Assembly (NCBI GenBank): GCA_035249985.1
Contig: DATFFP010000033.1
Location: 1 to 30,111 of the forward strand
DNA from: JAICNG01 sp035249985
Lineage (GTDB): Bacteria > Gemmatimonadota > Gemmatimonadetes > Gemmatimonadales > Gemmatimonadaceae
Direction of reading: 5' to 3'
Length of the DNA stretch: 30,111 nt
Of this stretch, positions 22,150 to 29,402 are shown piece after piece; positions within the stretch are counted from its first letter, which is position 1, and each line of letters begins with the position of its first letter. A model generated the notes under the pieces. It was not told the DNA's origin, made no database searches, and saw only the letters and a program-made list of their open reading frames with translations. Both the position numbers and the translations under genes were made by a program.

Positions 22150-23430
22150 ATGTTCGACCAGCACATCCGAACACTCGTCGTCGTCGGCGCCCAGTGGGGA
22201 GACGAAGGCAAAGGGAAACTCGTCGACGTGATCGCGGAGGGCGCTGACTGGGTCGTGCGATACCAGGGTGGCGCCAACGCCGGTCATACCGTCGCGATCG
22301 GTGGCCGCTCCTTCGTGCTGCATCAGATTCCGAGTGGGATCCTGCATCCCGGCGTGCGCTGCGCGATCGGCAACGGGGTCGTCCTCGATCCTGACACGCT
22401 GTTCGAGGAGATCGAGGAGCTGATCGCCGACGGTGTGGATGTCTCCGGCCGCCTCTACGTCAGCGACCGCGCGCATCTCGTCATGCCCTATCACAAGCTC
22501 CTCGACGGAGAGAGTGCGGCCAGCAAGCAGATCGGCACGACCGGACGCGGGATCGGCCCCGCGTACGAGGACAAGGTCGCGCGGCGCGGCGTCCGCGTGC
22601 TCGACCTGCGTCACCCCGAGCGGCTGCGCTCACTCGTCGAGAGTGGAATCGCCCACGCCAACACGCAGCTCGCGGCCTTCGGCTCATCTCAACGCGCCGA
22701 TGTCGAGTCGACCGTCGATTTGCTCGAGCGTCTGGCGCCCCGGCTCCTCGAGCTCGCCGACGACATCGGCCTCGTCGTTTCGCGTGCGCGGAAGTCCGGC
22801 GCCGCGGTACTGCTCGAGGGCGCCCAGGGCTCGCTCCTCGACGTGGATCACGGCACTTACCCGTTCGTGACGTCGAGCAACACGACCTCGGGAGGCGCTG
22901 TCACCGGCGCGGGGCTCGCGCCAACATCGATCGACGCGGTGCTCGGCGTCGTGAAGGCCTACACGACCCGGGTTGGCAACGGTCCGCTGCCCACCGAGCT
23001 CGATGAGCCGCTCGCCAGCGAGGTGCGCAAGCTCGGCAACGAGTATGGCGCCACAACGGGGCGGCCGAGGCGGTGCGGATGGTTCGACGCCATCGTCGTG
23101 CGCTATGCCTCACGCATCAACGGACTCACAGGGCTGGCCGTGACGAAGCTGGACGTGCTCGACACCCTCGAGCGTCTTGGCCTCTGCACCGGGTACGAGC
23201 TGAACGGCGAGACGTTCACGGAATTCCCCGGCGACCTGGTGACGCTCGATGCGGTGAAGCCTCGCTACGAGTGGATGGAGGGCTGGCAAAAACCGACGAC
23301 GGACGCGCGTCGCATGGAGGACCTCCCCTCGCAGGCCCGCCGATACCTCGACCGCATTGAGGAGCTCGCGGAGACGAGGATCGCGTACGTCAGCGTGGGA
23401 ACGCGGCGGGATCAAATCATTGGACTTTGA
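22150..23430 (+). CDS. purA: Adenylosuccinate synthetase
   Basis: GTP-dependent condensation of IMP and aspartate, the first step from IMP to AMP. The protein has 426 residues, usual length. The phosphate-binding loop is GAQWGDEGKGKLVD (residues 13-26); then YQGGANAGHTV, the IMP-binding IGTTGRGIGPAYEDK, LEGAQGSLLDVDHGTYPFVTSSNTT (in parts) and the C-terminal SVGTRRDQIIG. The gene stands behind the long stem-loop and overlaps the next gene by 11 nt. Confidence 0.97.
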   Translation: MFDQHIRTLVVVGAQWGDEGKGKLVDVIAEGADWVVRYQGGANAGHTVAIGGRSFVLHQIPSGILHPGVRCAIGNGVVLDPDTLFEEIEELIADGVDVSGRLYVSDRAHLVMPYHKLLDGESAASKQIGTTGRGIGPAYEDKVARRGVRVLDLRHPERLRSLVESGIAHANTQLAAFGSSQRADVESTVDLLERLAPRLLELADDIGLVVSRARKSGAAVLLEGAQGSLLDVDHGTYPFVTSSNTTSGGAVTGAGLAPTSIDAVLGVVKAYTTRVGNGPLPTELDEPLASEVRKLGNEYGATTGRPRRCGWFDAIVVRYASRINGLTGLAVTKLDVLDTLERLGLCTGYELNGETFTEFPGDLVTLDAVKPRYEWMEGWQKPTTDARRMEDLPSQARRYLDRIEELAETRIAYVSVGTRRDQIIGL

Positions 23431-24439
23431 GACGGACGTCGTCGTCGTCGGCGCTGGCCCCTGTGGCCTTGCCGCTGGTATCGCCATCGAGCGCGCGGGA
23501 TGGCGCGCGCTGATCATCGAGGCGTCGTGTGTCGTCTCATCGATTGCCGGCTACCCCACGTACCTCACGTTCTTCTCGACCGCGGAGCGCATCGAGATTG
23601 GCGGAATGCCCTTCGTCGTCGCGACCGAGAAGCCGACGCGCCGCGATGCGTTGGCGTACTATCGCCAGGTGGTCGAGCGACATGGGTTGATCGTGCGCCA
23701 GTACGAGCGCGTCGAGCACATCGAAACGGGGCGGGAAGGCTTCGTCGTCCACTCACGGCCGCGCGGTCAGGAGGTGCGCACGACGCGAACGCGCGCCATC
23801 GTCATCGCGACGGGCTACTTCGACTCACCGAACTATCTCGGCGTCCCCGGTGAAGACCTCCCGCATGTCACGCATCGGTATCGCGAGGGACATGAAGCGT
23901 TCATGCGCGATGCCATCGTCGTCGGCGGCAAGAACTCCGCGGCGGAAGCGGCGCTGGACCTGTACCGGAGCGGCGCGCGCGTGACGATGGTGTACCACGG
24001 CGAAGGATTGTCGCCGAGCGTGAAGCCGTGGGTCGCACCGGACCTTCAGAATCGGATCACCGAGGGGCACATCGTCACGCGGTGGCGGTCACGGGTGGCA
24101 GCGATCGAGCCATCGGCCGTGGTGCTCGACACGCCGCACGGCGCCGAGCGCCTGGCGGCCGACCACGTCTACCTGCTGACGGGGTACACGCCCGAGCATG
24201 AGCTCCTCCATGCCATCGGCGCCACGGTGGACCGCGCCACGGGGATTCCTGTGCACGACCCCGCCACCATGGAGACCGACGTCCCGGGAGTGTTCATCGC
24301 CGGGGTCATCAGCGCCGGTAACGACGCGAACAAGGTCTTCATTGAGAATGGCCGTGGCCACGGGGAGCTCATCGCGCGCCGGCTCACCGCCATGTGGAAC
24401 GACCCCGCAGCGTCGCACGAGGCACACGCAGGCCGCTAG
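23420..24439 (+). CDS. YpdA-type bacillithiol-system FAD oxidoreductase
   Basis: Flavoprotein of the YpdA (Bdr) family, which uses NADPH to reduce oxidised bacillithiol. The protein has 339 residues from TTG 23420. FAD motif VVVVGAGPCGLAAGIAIERAG begins at residue 7 (given in part: GAGPCGLAAG); Cys15 matches the conserved cysteine of YpdA. NADPH motif IVVGGKNSAAEAALDLYRSGA lies near the middle and the FIENGRGHGELIARRL tail binds FAD. The start is chosen because it yields MDFETDVVVVGAG; it overlaps purA by 11 nt. Bacillithiol synthesis genes are not in the window, so thiol use by this organism is inferred. Confidence 0.88.
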   Translation: MDFETDVVVVGAGPCGLAAGIAIERAGWRALIIEASCVVSSIAGYPTYLTFFSTAERIEIGGMPFVVATEKPTRRDALAYYRQVVERHGLIVRQYERVEHIETGREGFVVHSRPRGQEVRTTRTRAIVIATGYFDSPNYLGVPGEDLPHVTHRYREGHEAFMRDAIVVGGKNSAAEAALDLYRSGARVTMVYHGEGLSPSVKPWVAPDLQNRITEGHIVTRWRSRVAAIEPSAVVLDTPHGAERLAADHVYLLTGYTPEHELLHAIGATVDRATGIPVHDPATMETDVPGVFIAGVISAGNDANKVFIENGRGHGELIARRLTAMWNDPAASHEAHAGR

Positions 24440-24471
24440 CCCATGCGAGTGGGCGTCGTCATCTTTCGCAA

Positions 24472-25833
24472 ATGTCCTCGATCAGCACCTTCCCCGATGT
24501 GATGGAAAAGCTCGTGTCGCTCGCCAAGCGACGCGGGTTCATCTTCCAGTCTTCCGAGATCTACGGCGGCACCGGCTCGGTGTGGGACTACGGCCCACTC
24601 GGGGTCGAGCTGAAGAAGAACCTCAAGGACCGGTGGTGGAACGCGATGGTCCGGATGCGGGATGACATCGAGGGGCTCGACGCCGCGATCCTCATGCATC
24701 CACGGGTGTGGGAAGCCAGCGGGCACGTCGCCGGGTTCACGGATCCGCTCGTCGATTGCCGCAACTGCAAGCGGCGCTTCCGCGCGGACGATCCGAAGAT
24801 CAAGGGCACCCCCGGCACGCCGGACGCCCAGTGCCCCGCCTGCGGAATGAAGGGCACGCTGTCGGAGGCACGTCTTTTCAACCTCATGTTCCGGACGTTC
24901 ATGGGGCCCGTGGAGGACACGGCGTCGGTCGTGTATCTCCGACCGGAGACGGCGCAGGGCATCTACGTCAACTTCCTGAACGTGCAGCAGTCCACCCGAC
25001 AGAAGGTGCCCTTCGGGATCGCGCAGATCGGGAAGGCGTTCCGGAACGAGATCACACCGGGAAACTTCATCTTCCGCACGCGCGAGTTCGAGCAGATGGA
25101 GATGCAGTTCTTCGTCGATCCGGCGGCAAACCACATGGAATGGTTCGAGTACTGGAAGGCGCAGCGCATGGAGTGGCATCGCATGCTTGGCCTGCGCGAG
25201 GAACGGCTCCAGTTCCATCAACACGATCCGCAGGAGCTCGCGCATTACGCCCGCGCCGCCTTCGACATCCAGTTCGATTTCGGCGGTACGCTCGGCTTTC
25301 AGGAGATCGAGGGCGTTCACCACCGCGGCGACTTCGATCTGGGTCGTCACCAGGAATACTCCGGCAAGAAGCTCGAGTACTTCGATCAGCCTAACAACCG
25401 GCGGTATGTGCCGTTCGTCATCGAGACGTCGGTCGGAGCCGATCGGACGCTGCTCGCGGTCCTCGTCAACGCCTACCGTGAGGAACAGGTCGCGGGAGAG
25501 GAGGAGGGACGAACCGTCCTGGCGATTCACCCGTCGCTGGCGCCAGTGAAGGCAGGGGTCTTCCCGCTCGTGAAGAAAGACGGAATGCCAGAGATGGCGA
25601 CGCGCCTGGCCAACGAGTTGCGACGGCACTTCCCCGTGTTCTACGACGAGTCGGGGGCGATTGGCCGGCGGTATCGGCGCCAGGACGAGGTGGGAACGCC
25701 GTTTGGCGTGACGATCGACGGTCAATCCACGACGGACCAGACGGTGACCATCCGCGATCGCGACACACTCCAGCAGGAGCGTGTCGATGCTTCGCGCGTC
25801 GCCGACGTGCTGCGCGAGCGGCTCGCCGCGTGA
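24472..25833 (+). CDS. glyS: Glycyl-tRNA synthetase, dimeric type
   Basis: Class II synthetase that charges tRNA-Gly. The protein has 453 residues, single-chain dimeric type found in archaea, eukaryotes and some bacteria, not the alpha2-beta2 type. Class II motif 1 region near HPRVWEASGHVAGFTDPLVDC; zinc-ribbon-like CxxC pairs CRNC and CPAC; motif 2 in IGKAFRNEITPGNFIFRTREFEQME; motif 3 near ETSVGADRTLLAVL. ATG 24472 gives a normal N-terminus; a longer frame starting in ypdA is not credible. No Shine-Dalgarno is seen. Its stop overlaps the next gene (GTGA). Confidence 0.96.
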   Translation: MSSISTFPDVMEKLVSLAKRRGFIFQSSEIYGGTGSVWDYGPLGVELKKNLKDRWWNAMVRMRDDIEGLDAAILMHPRVWEASGHVAGFTDPLVDCRNCKRRFRADDPKIKGTPGTPDAQCPACGMKGTLSEARLFNLMFRTFMGPVEDTASVVYLRPETAQGIYVNFLNVQQSTRQKVPFGIAQIGKAFRNEITPGNFIFRTREFEQMEMQFFVDPAANHMEWFEYWKAQRMEWHRMLGLREERLQFHQHDPQELAHYARAAFDIQFDFGGTLGFQEIEGVHHRGDFDLGRHQEYSGKKLEYFDQPNNRRYVPFVIETSVGADRTLLAVLVNAYREEQVAGEEEGRTVLAIHPSLAPVKAGVFPLVKKDGMPEMATRLANELRRHFPVFYDESGAIGRRYRRQDEVGTPFGVTIDGQSTTDQTVTIRDRDTLQQERVDASRVADVLRERLAA

Positions 25834-27353
25834 GACCCTTGTCGCTCGATCGGCTGCGCCTGGATGGGCAGCGCTTCATGGAAGAGGTCTCGCGTGAGTA
25901 CTTCCTCGCGCACGCGGGGCTCAAAGCGACCGCCGACCTGCAGACGATCTACGAGCGTCACGCCGGGATCCTCGGCGAGGATGCGCTCGCGCTCGTGCGT
26001 GAGGAATTCCGAGGTGCCGCCCCCGGATCGGACGCCCATCGCTCGGCGCGTCTGATGCTCGAGTGGCTCACCGATTCTGTCGCGAGCCGCGCCCTCGCTG
26101 CCCTCGACGAGCGGGAGATCGCGTGGGAGGGGAGCGCGGTCGTTCGGCTCGACGACGGTCGCGAGCTTCCATATCAGCGCGCTGCCATCGATATCGGCAA
26201 CACCGCCAATCGCGACGAGCGCATGATGATCGAGCGGGCGCGCGCGCGGGTCGTCGAATCCGAGCTCGCCCCGCTTCGCCGCGAGCGGTTCCAGCGCGAG
26301 AAGGAGCTCATCGAAGGGATGGAGATCGCGCCGACGTTCAACGCCACGTTCGAGGCATTGAGCGGCGTGAACCTCACGGGACTCGTCGGCGAGTGCGACG
26401 ACTTTCTGCGCGACACGCAGTCGATGTGGGACGATGTGTACGCGGAGACGGTGCGCAGCAAGCTGCGCATGGATCCGGCGGACGCCACGCGCGCCGATGC
26501 ATTGCACCTCCTCCGTGCACAGGAGTTCGACGCCCACTTTCCGAGCGCGTCGATGGAGGCGTCGATCAGACGTCAGACCGCCGAGATGGGCATCGATCCG
26601 GACGCGGGCGGCCGGATCATTTTCGACACCGGGGAGCGCGAGGGGAAACGAGCCCGGGCTTTTTGCGCCCCCGTGCGCGTCCCCGATGAAGTCTATCTCG
26701 TGCTGCGCCCGCACGGCGGGCAGGCGGACTATCGCACGCTGCTGCACGAGCTTGGACACGCACTGCACTTCGCGTACACGCGCCCCGATTACCCCTTCGA
26801 GTGGCGGTGGCTCGGCGACAACTCGGTGACCGAGGGGTATGCCATGCTCCTCGATCACCTCATGCACGACGCGGGATGGCTCGCGAGATATACCGAGCTC
26901 GGGCGTCGCCATGCACCGACGTTTCTCCGCACGGTGGGATTCGAGGAGCTTCACTTCCTGCGGCGATACTGCGCCAAGCTCATCTACGAGGTCACGCTGT
27001 ATGGCGGTGAAGTCGGCTGGGATTCCCTTCCGGATCTCTACGTCGACCGCCTCACGAGCGCGACGACCTTCCGATATGATCGGGCGGACGCGTTCGTGGA
27101 TGTCGACCCGCGATTTTACGCCGCGCGGTACCTGCGCGCGTGGCAGCTCCAGGCGCTCCTCACGGAGACGCTCGTGGAGCGCTTCAACGAGGATTGGTGG
27201 CGCAACCCGCACGCAGGACCCTGGGTGATCGGCACGCTCTTCGGTGAGGGACAGCGGGAGCTGGCGGGCGAGCTGGGCGAAAGGGCCACGGGTCGAGCGC
27301 TCTCATTCGCTCCCCTGGTGCGCGCCATCGAGGATCTGCTCGTCACGTCGTGA
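25830..27353 (+). CDS. M3-like zinc metallopeptidase (HExxH, gluzincin)
   Basis: 507 residues, no signal peptide. Zinc site: HELGH at 306-310 in LLHELGHALHFA and Glu335 in VTEGYAMLLDHL, the spacing of M3-type oligopeptidases. The rest is mostly helical, fitting the closed-channel M3 fold that cuts short peptides, though the sequence lacks the classic thimet/PepF details I would use to name it. GTG 25830 is coupled to the glyS stop. The exported M20-like gene follows at 9 nt; together they may form a peptide-use pair. Substrate unknown. Confidence 0.83.
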   Translation: MRPLSLDRLRLDGQRFMEEVSREYFLAHAGLKATADLQTIYERHAGILGEDALALVREEFRGAAPGSDAHRSARLMLEWLTDSVASRALAALDEREIAWEGSAVVRLDDGRELPYQRAAIDIGNTANRDERMMIERARARVVESELAPLRRERFQREKELIEGMEIAPTFNATFEALSGVNLTGLVGECDDFLRDTQSMWDDVYAETVRSKLRMDPADATRADALHLLRAQEFDAHFPSASMEASIRRQTAEMGIDPDAGGRIIFDTGEREGKRARAFCAPVRVPDEVYLVLRPHGGQADYRTLLHELGHALHFAYTRPDYPFEWRWLGDNSVTEGYAMLLDHLMHDAGWLARYTELGRRHAPTFLRTVGFEELHFLRRYCAKLIYEVTLYGGEVGWDSLPDLYVDRLTSATTFRYDRADAFVDVDPRFYAARYLRAWQLQALLTETLVERFNEDWWRNPHAGPWVIGTLFGEGQRELAGELGERATGRALSFAPLVRAIEDLLVTS

Positions 27354-27362
27354 GCGATCCGT

Positions 27363-28814
27363 ATGCGCCAACCGATACCCCGGATACTGCTGACGGCCAC
27401 CGTCATCGGGTTGGCTACGCCGCTCGCCATGGCACGCGCGCAGAACCCTGACGCGCGCGCTGCGCTCGCGCGCCAACCGGACTGGGGCGCCGTCCGCGAC
27501 GAGACGGTGCGCCACCTGCGGCGGCTGATTCAGCTCAACACGGTGAATCCGCCAGGCAATGAGATCACGGTTGCGCGATACCTCGACAGTACCCTGCGCG
27601 CTGCCGGCATCGAGACGCACCTGTTCGAGCCATCGCCGGGGCGAGCGGCGTTCGTCGCGCGAATCAATGGGAACGGCGCAAAGCAGCCGGTGCTATTGAT
27701 GGCGCACATGGACGTCGTCGGCGTCGAAGCGGATCAATGGACGGTCGACCCGTTCGCCGGGGTCGAGAAGGACGGCTACGTGTACGGGCGAGGGGCGATC
27801 GACGACAAGGGGATGCTCGCCGCGAACCTCGTCACGATGCTGCTGCTCAAGCGCAACGTGATCGATGCCGGTGGATCGCTGCAGCGCGATGTCGTTCTCG
27901 TCGCCAACTCGGATGAGGAAGCGGGGGGCGAATGGGGAATGGGGTGGCTGATCGCGAACAAGCCCGACCTCATTCGCGCCGAGTTCGCGCTCAACGAGGG
28001 GGGGCGCACCCGGGTGGTGAATGGGCGACCGCTGTACGTCGCCGTGCAGAACACCGAGAAGGTTGCGCACAACGTCCGCGTGATCGCGAAGGGACCGGGC
28101 GGTCACGCGTCCGTTCCGCTCCCCGGCAACGCGATCAGCCGCCTGGCCCGGGCCATGGCCAGGATCGGCGAGTACGAGGAGCCGGTGCGCATCAACCCGA
28201 CGACACGCGTTTTCTTTTCCGAGCTGAGTAAAGTGTGGCCGAATGCCGCAGAGCGTCGTGCAATGGCCGACGTGGCGTCGCGCGATGGGCGGCGCGTCGC
28301 CCGTGGCGCGCGCGTGCTCTCGGCGATGCCGATCTACAATGCCGTGTTGCGCAACGGCATCTCGGCGACACTGATCGAAGGCGGAATTCGCACCAACGTA
28401 ATTCCGACGGAAGCGACGGCGAACCTCAACATTCGTACGCTCCCCGGTCAGTCCATCGATTCGGTGGTGGCGCGGCTTCGGCGCGTCGTCGGCGACAAGC
28501 AGGTCACCTTCGAGGTCAGCCGCGACACGATCGATGCGCCGGCGTCGTCGTTCCGCTCCCCGATGTTCGGCGCGATCGCCGACGCGGTGCGATCGGTCGA
28601 TTCGAGTGTCGCCGTGGTCCCGTACATGAGTACCGGCGCGACCGACAGCGCGCGACTCCGCGCGTGGGGCGTGCAGACGTACGGCGTGCTTCCGTTTCCG
28701 CTCGCCCAGGAAGACGAGGAGCGTATGCACGGGAACGACGAGCGAGTCCCCGTGGAGAGTCTCCTCTTCGGGACGAAGGTCATTTACCTGACGGCGATCA
28801 ATGTCGCTGGCTGA
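27363..28814 (+). CDS. Exported M20-family metallopeptidase
   Basis: 483 residues. The N-terminus (1 to about 26, RQPIPRILLTATVIGLATP then MARAQ) is a Sec signal peptide with AxA-like cleavage site, so the enzyme works outside the cytoplasmic membrane. M20 di-zinc motifs: HMDVV with His115 and Asp117, YGRGAIDDKG, NSDEEAGG, NEGG and a C-terminal HGNDERV. A dimerisation-type domain lies in the middle (GPGGHASVPLPGNAI). Substrate could be a dipeptide or amino-acid conjugate. After the stop (28812-28814) comes a nonamer repeat array. Confidence 0.92.
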   Translation: MRQPIPRILLTATVIGLATPLAMARAQNPDARAALARQPDWGAVRDETVRHLRRLIQLNTVNPPGNEITVARYLDSTLRAAGIETHLFEPSPGRAAFVARINGNGAKQPVLLMAHMDVVGVEADQWTVDPFAGVEKDGYVYGRGAIDDKGMLAANLVTMLLLKRNVIDAGGSLQRDVVLVANSDEEAGGEWGMGWLIANKPDLIRAEFALNEGGRTRVVNGRPLYVAVQNTEKVAHNVRVIAKGPGGHASVPLPGNAISRLARAMARIGEYEEPVRINPTTRVFFSELSKVWPNAAERRAMADVASRDGRRVARGARVLSAMPIYNAVLRNGISATLIEGGIRTNVIPTEATANLNIRTLPGQSIDSVVARLRRVVGDKQVTFEVSRDTIDAPASSFRSPMFGAIADAVRSVDSSVAVVPYMSTGATDSARLRAWGVQTYGVLPFPLAQEDEERMHGNDERVPVESLLFGTKVIYLTAINVAG

Positions 28815-28818
28815 AGTG

Positions 28819-28936
28819 TCAGGGTCCTCGGGGTTCTCAGGGTCCTCAGGGTCCTCAGGGTCCTCAGGGTCCTCGGCGCGAACCCTGAGCACCTACCCTG
28901 AGGACCCTGAGGACCCCGAGGACCCTGAGGACCCTT
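28819..28936. repeat. Nonamer inverted array (M20 peptidase to receiver gap)
   Basis: Six tandem 9-nt units of the TCAGGGTCC type, one of them TCGGGGTTC (28819 to about 28876), a short loop, then inverted ACCCTGAGG-type units (about 28883-28936, with one irregular stretch near 28890). Pairing of the arms is long. The last GAGG (28927-28930) is the best ribosome binding site for the gene at 28940 (9-nt spacing) and would be buried in the stem. Confidence 0.9.
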
Positions 28937-28939
28937 GCT

Positions 28940-29341
28940 ATGCCTGAAGCCCAACCACAACCCGTCCTCGTCATCATCTCCGACTTGATCTTCCGCTCGA
29001 AGATCGACGAGGCCGCGCGCCGCGCCGGCGTTCCGCTCCGCATCGCCAAGAGCCCCGAGCAGCTCGAGCGTCACCTCGGCAACGCGACGCCGGCTGTCGT
29101 GCTGATGGATCTCGAGATGGAGGGCGCCGACACCCCGGCGATGTTGTTGCGGCTGCGCACGCACCCCGAGGCGGCCAAGGTCCCTGTCATCGGCTTCGCT
29201 GGCCATACGAACGTGGAGGTCATCCACGCCGCCCGTGCGGACGGTGTGCAGGTGATGGCGCGATCGGCGTTCGTGGCGCAGTTGCCGGCGATGATGGACC
29301 GGATCGCGGCGCATGCGCGCGGCTCGTCGGCCCCGGAGTAG
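28940..29341 (+). CDS. Receiver-domain-like protein, degenerate active site
   Basis: 133 residues, a single CheY-like domain without output domain. The phosphoacceptor candidate is Asp57 (VVLMDLEMEG), but the N-terminal acidic pair is reduced to Ser14-Asp15 (ISDLIF), the switch Ser/Thr position reads FAGH, and the conserved lysine before the last helix is replaced (VMARSAF, Arg108). So phosphorylation chemistry may be altered or lost. It lies 61 nt upstream of a GAF histidine kinase, suggesting a partner. ATG 28940 is supported by GAGG in the repeat arm. Confidence 0.8.
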   Translation: MPEAQPQPVLVIISDLIFRSKIDEAARRAGVPLRIAKSPEQLERHLGNATPAVVLMDLEMEGADTPAMLLRLRTHPEAAKVPVIGFAGHTNVEVIHAARADGVQVMARSAFVAQLPAMMDRIAAHARGSSAPE

Positions 29342-29390
29342 GGAACCGGCTACACATCCACTCCACTAGCCGCCCACGCAGCGCCGCCGG

Positions 29391-29396
29391 TAGATT
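29391..29396 (+). promoter_or_regulatory. Candidate -10 box of leaderless kinase transcript
   Basis: TAGATT ends 6 nt before the GTG at 29403, the same spacing seen at trpS and close to that at purA. No good -35 is found 16-18 nt upstream and no ribosome binding site is present. Weak on its own; supported by recurrence of the pattern. Confidence 0.3.
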
Positions 29397-29402
29397 TCGA
29401 GC

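Noticed and set aside
19384..22614. Very long open frame on the minus strand, over 1000 codons
   Set aside because: It is antisense to gvpA, the kinase and purA, runs through the stem-loop, and its translation is Arg/Asp/His/Leu-rich low-information sequence typical of high-GC shadow frames.
24394..24471. Upstream-extended start of glycyl-tRNA synthetase
   Set aside because: The extension would overlap the end of the ypdA-like gene and adds an Arg-rich tail not typical of the family; ATG 24472 fits the normal N-terminus.
28819..28936. CRISPR-like array
   Set aside because: Units are 9 nt with no spacers and reverse orientation halfway; no cas genes nearby.
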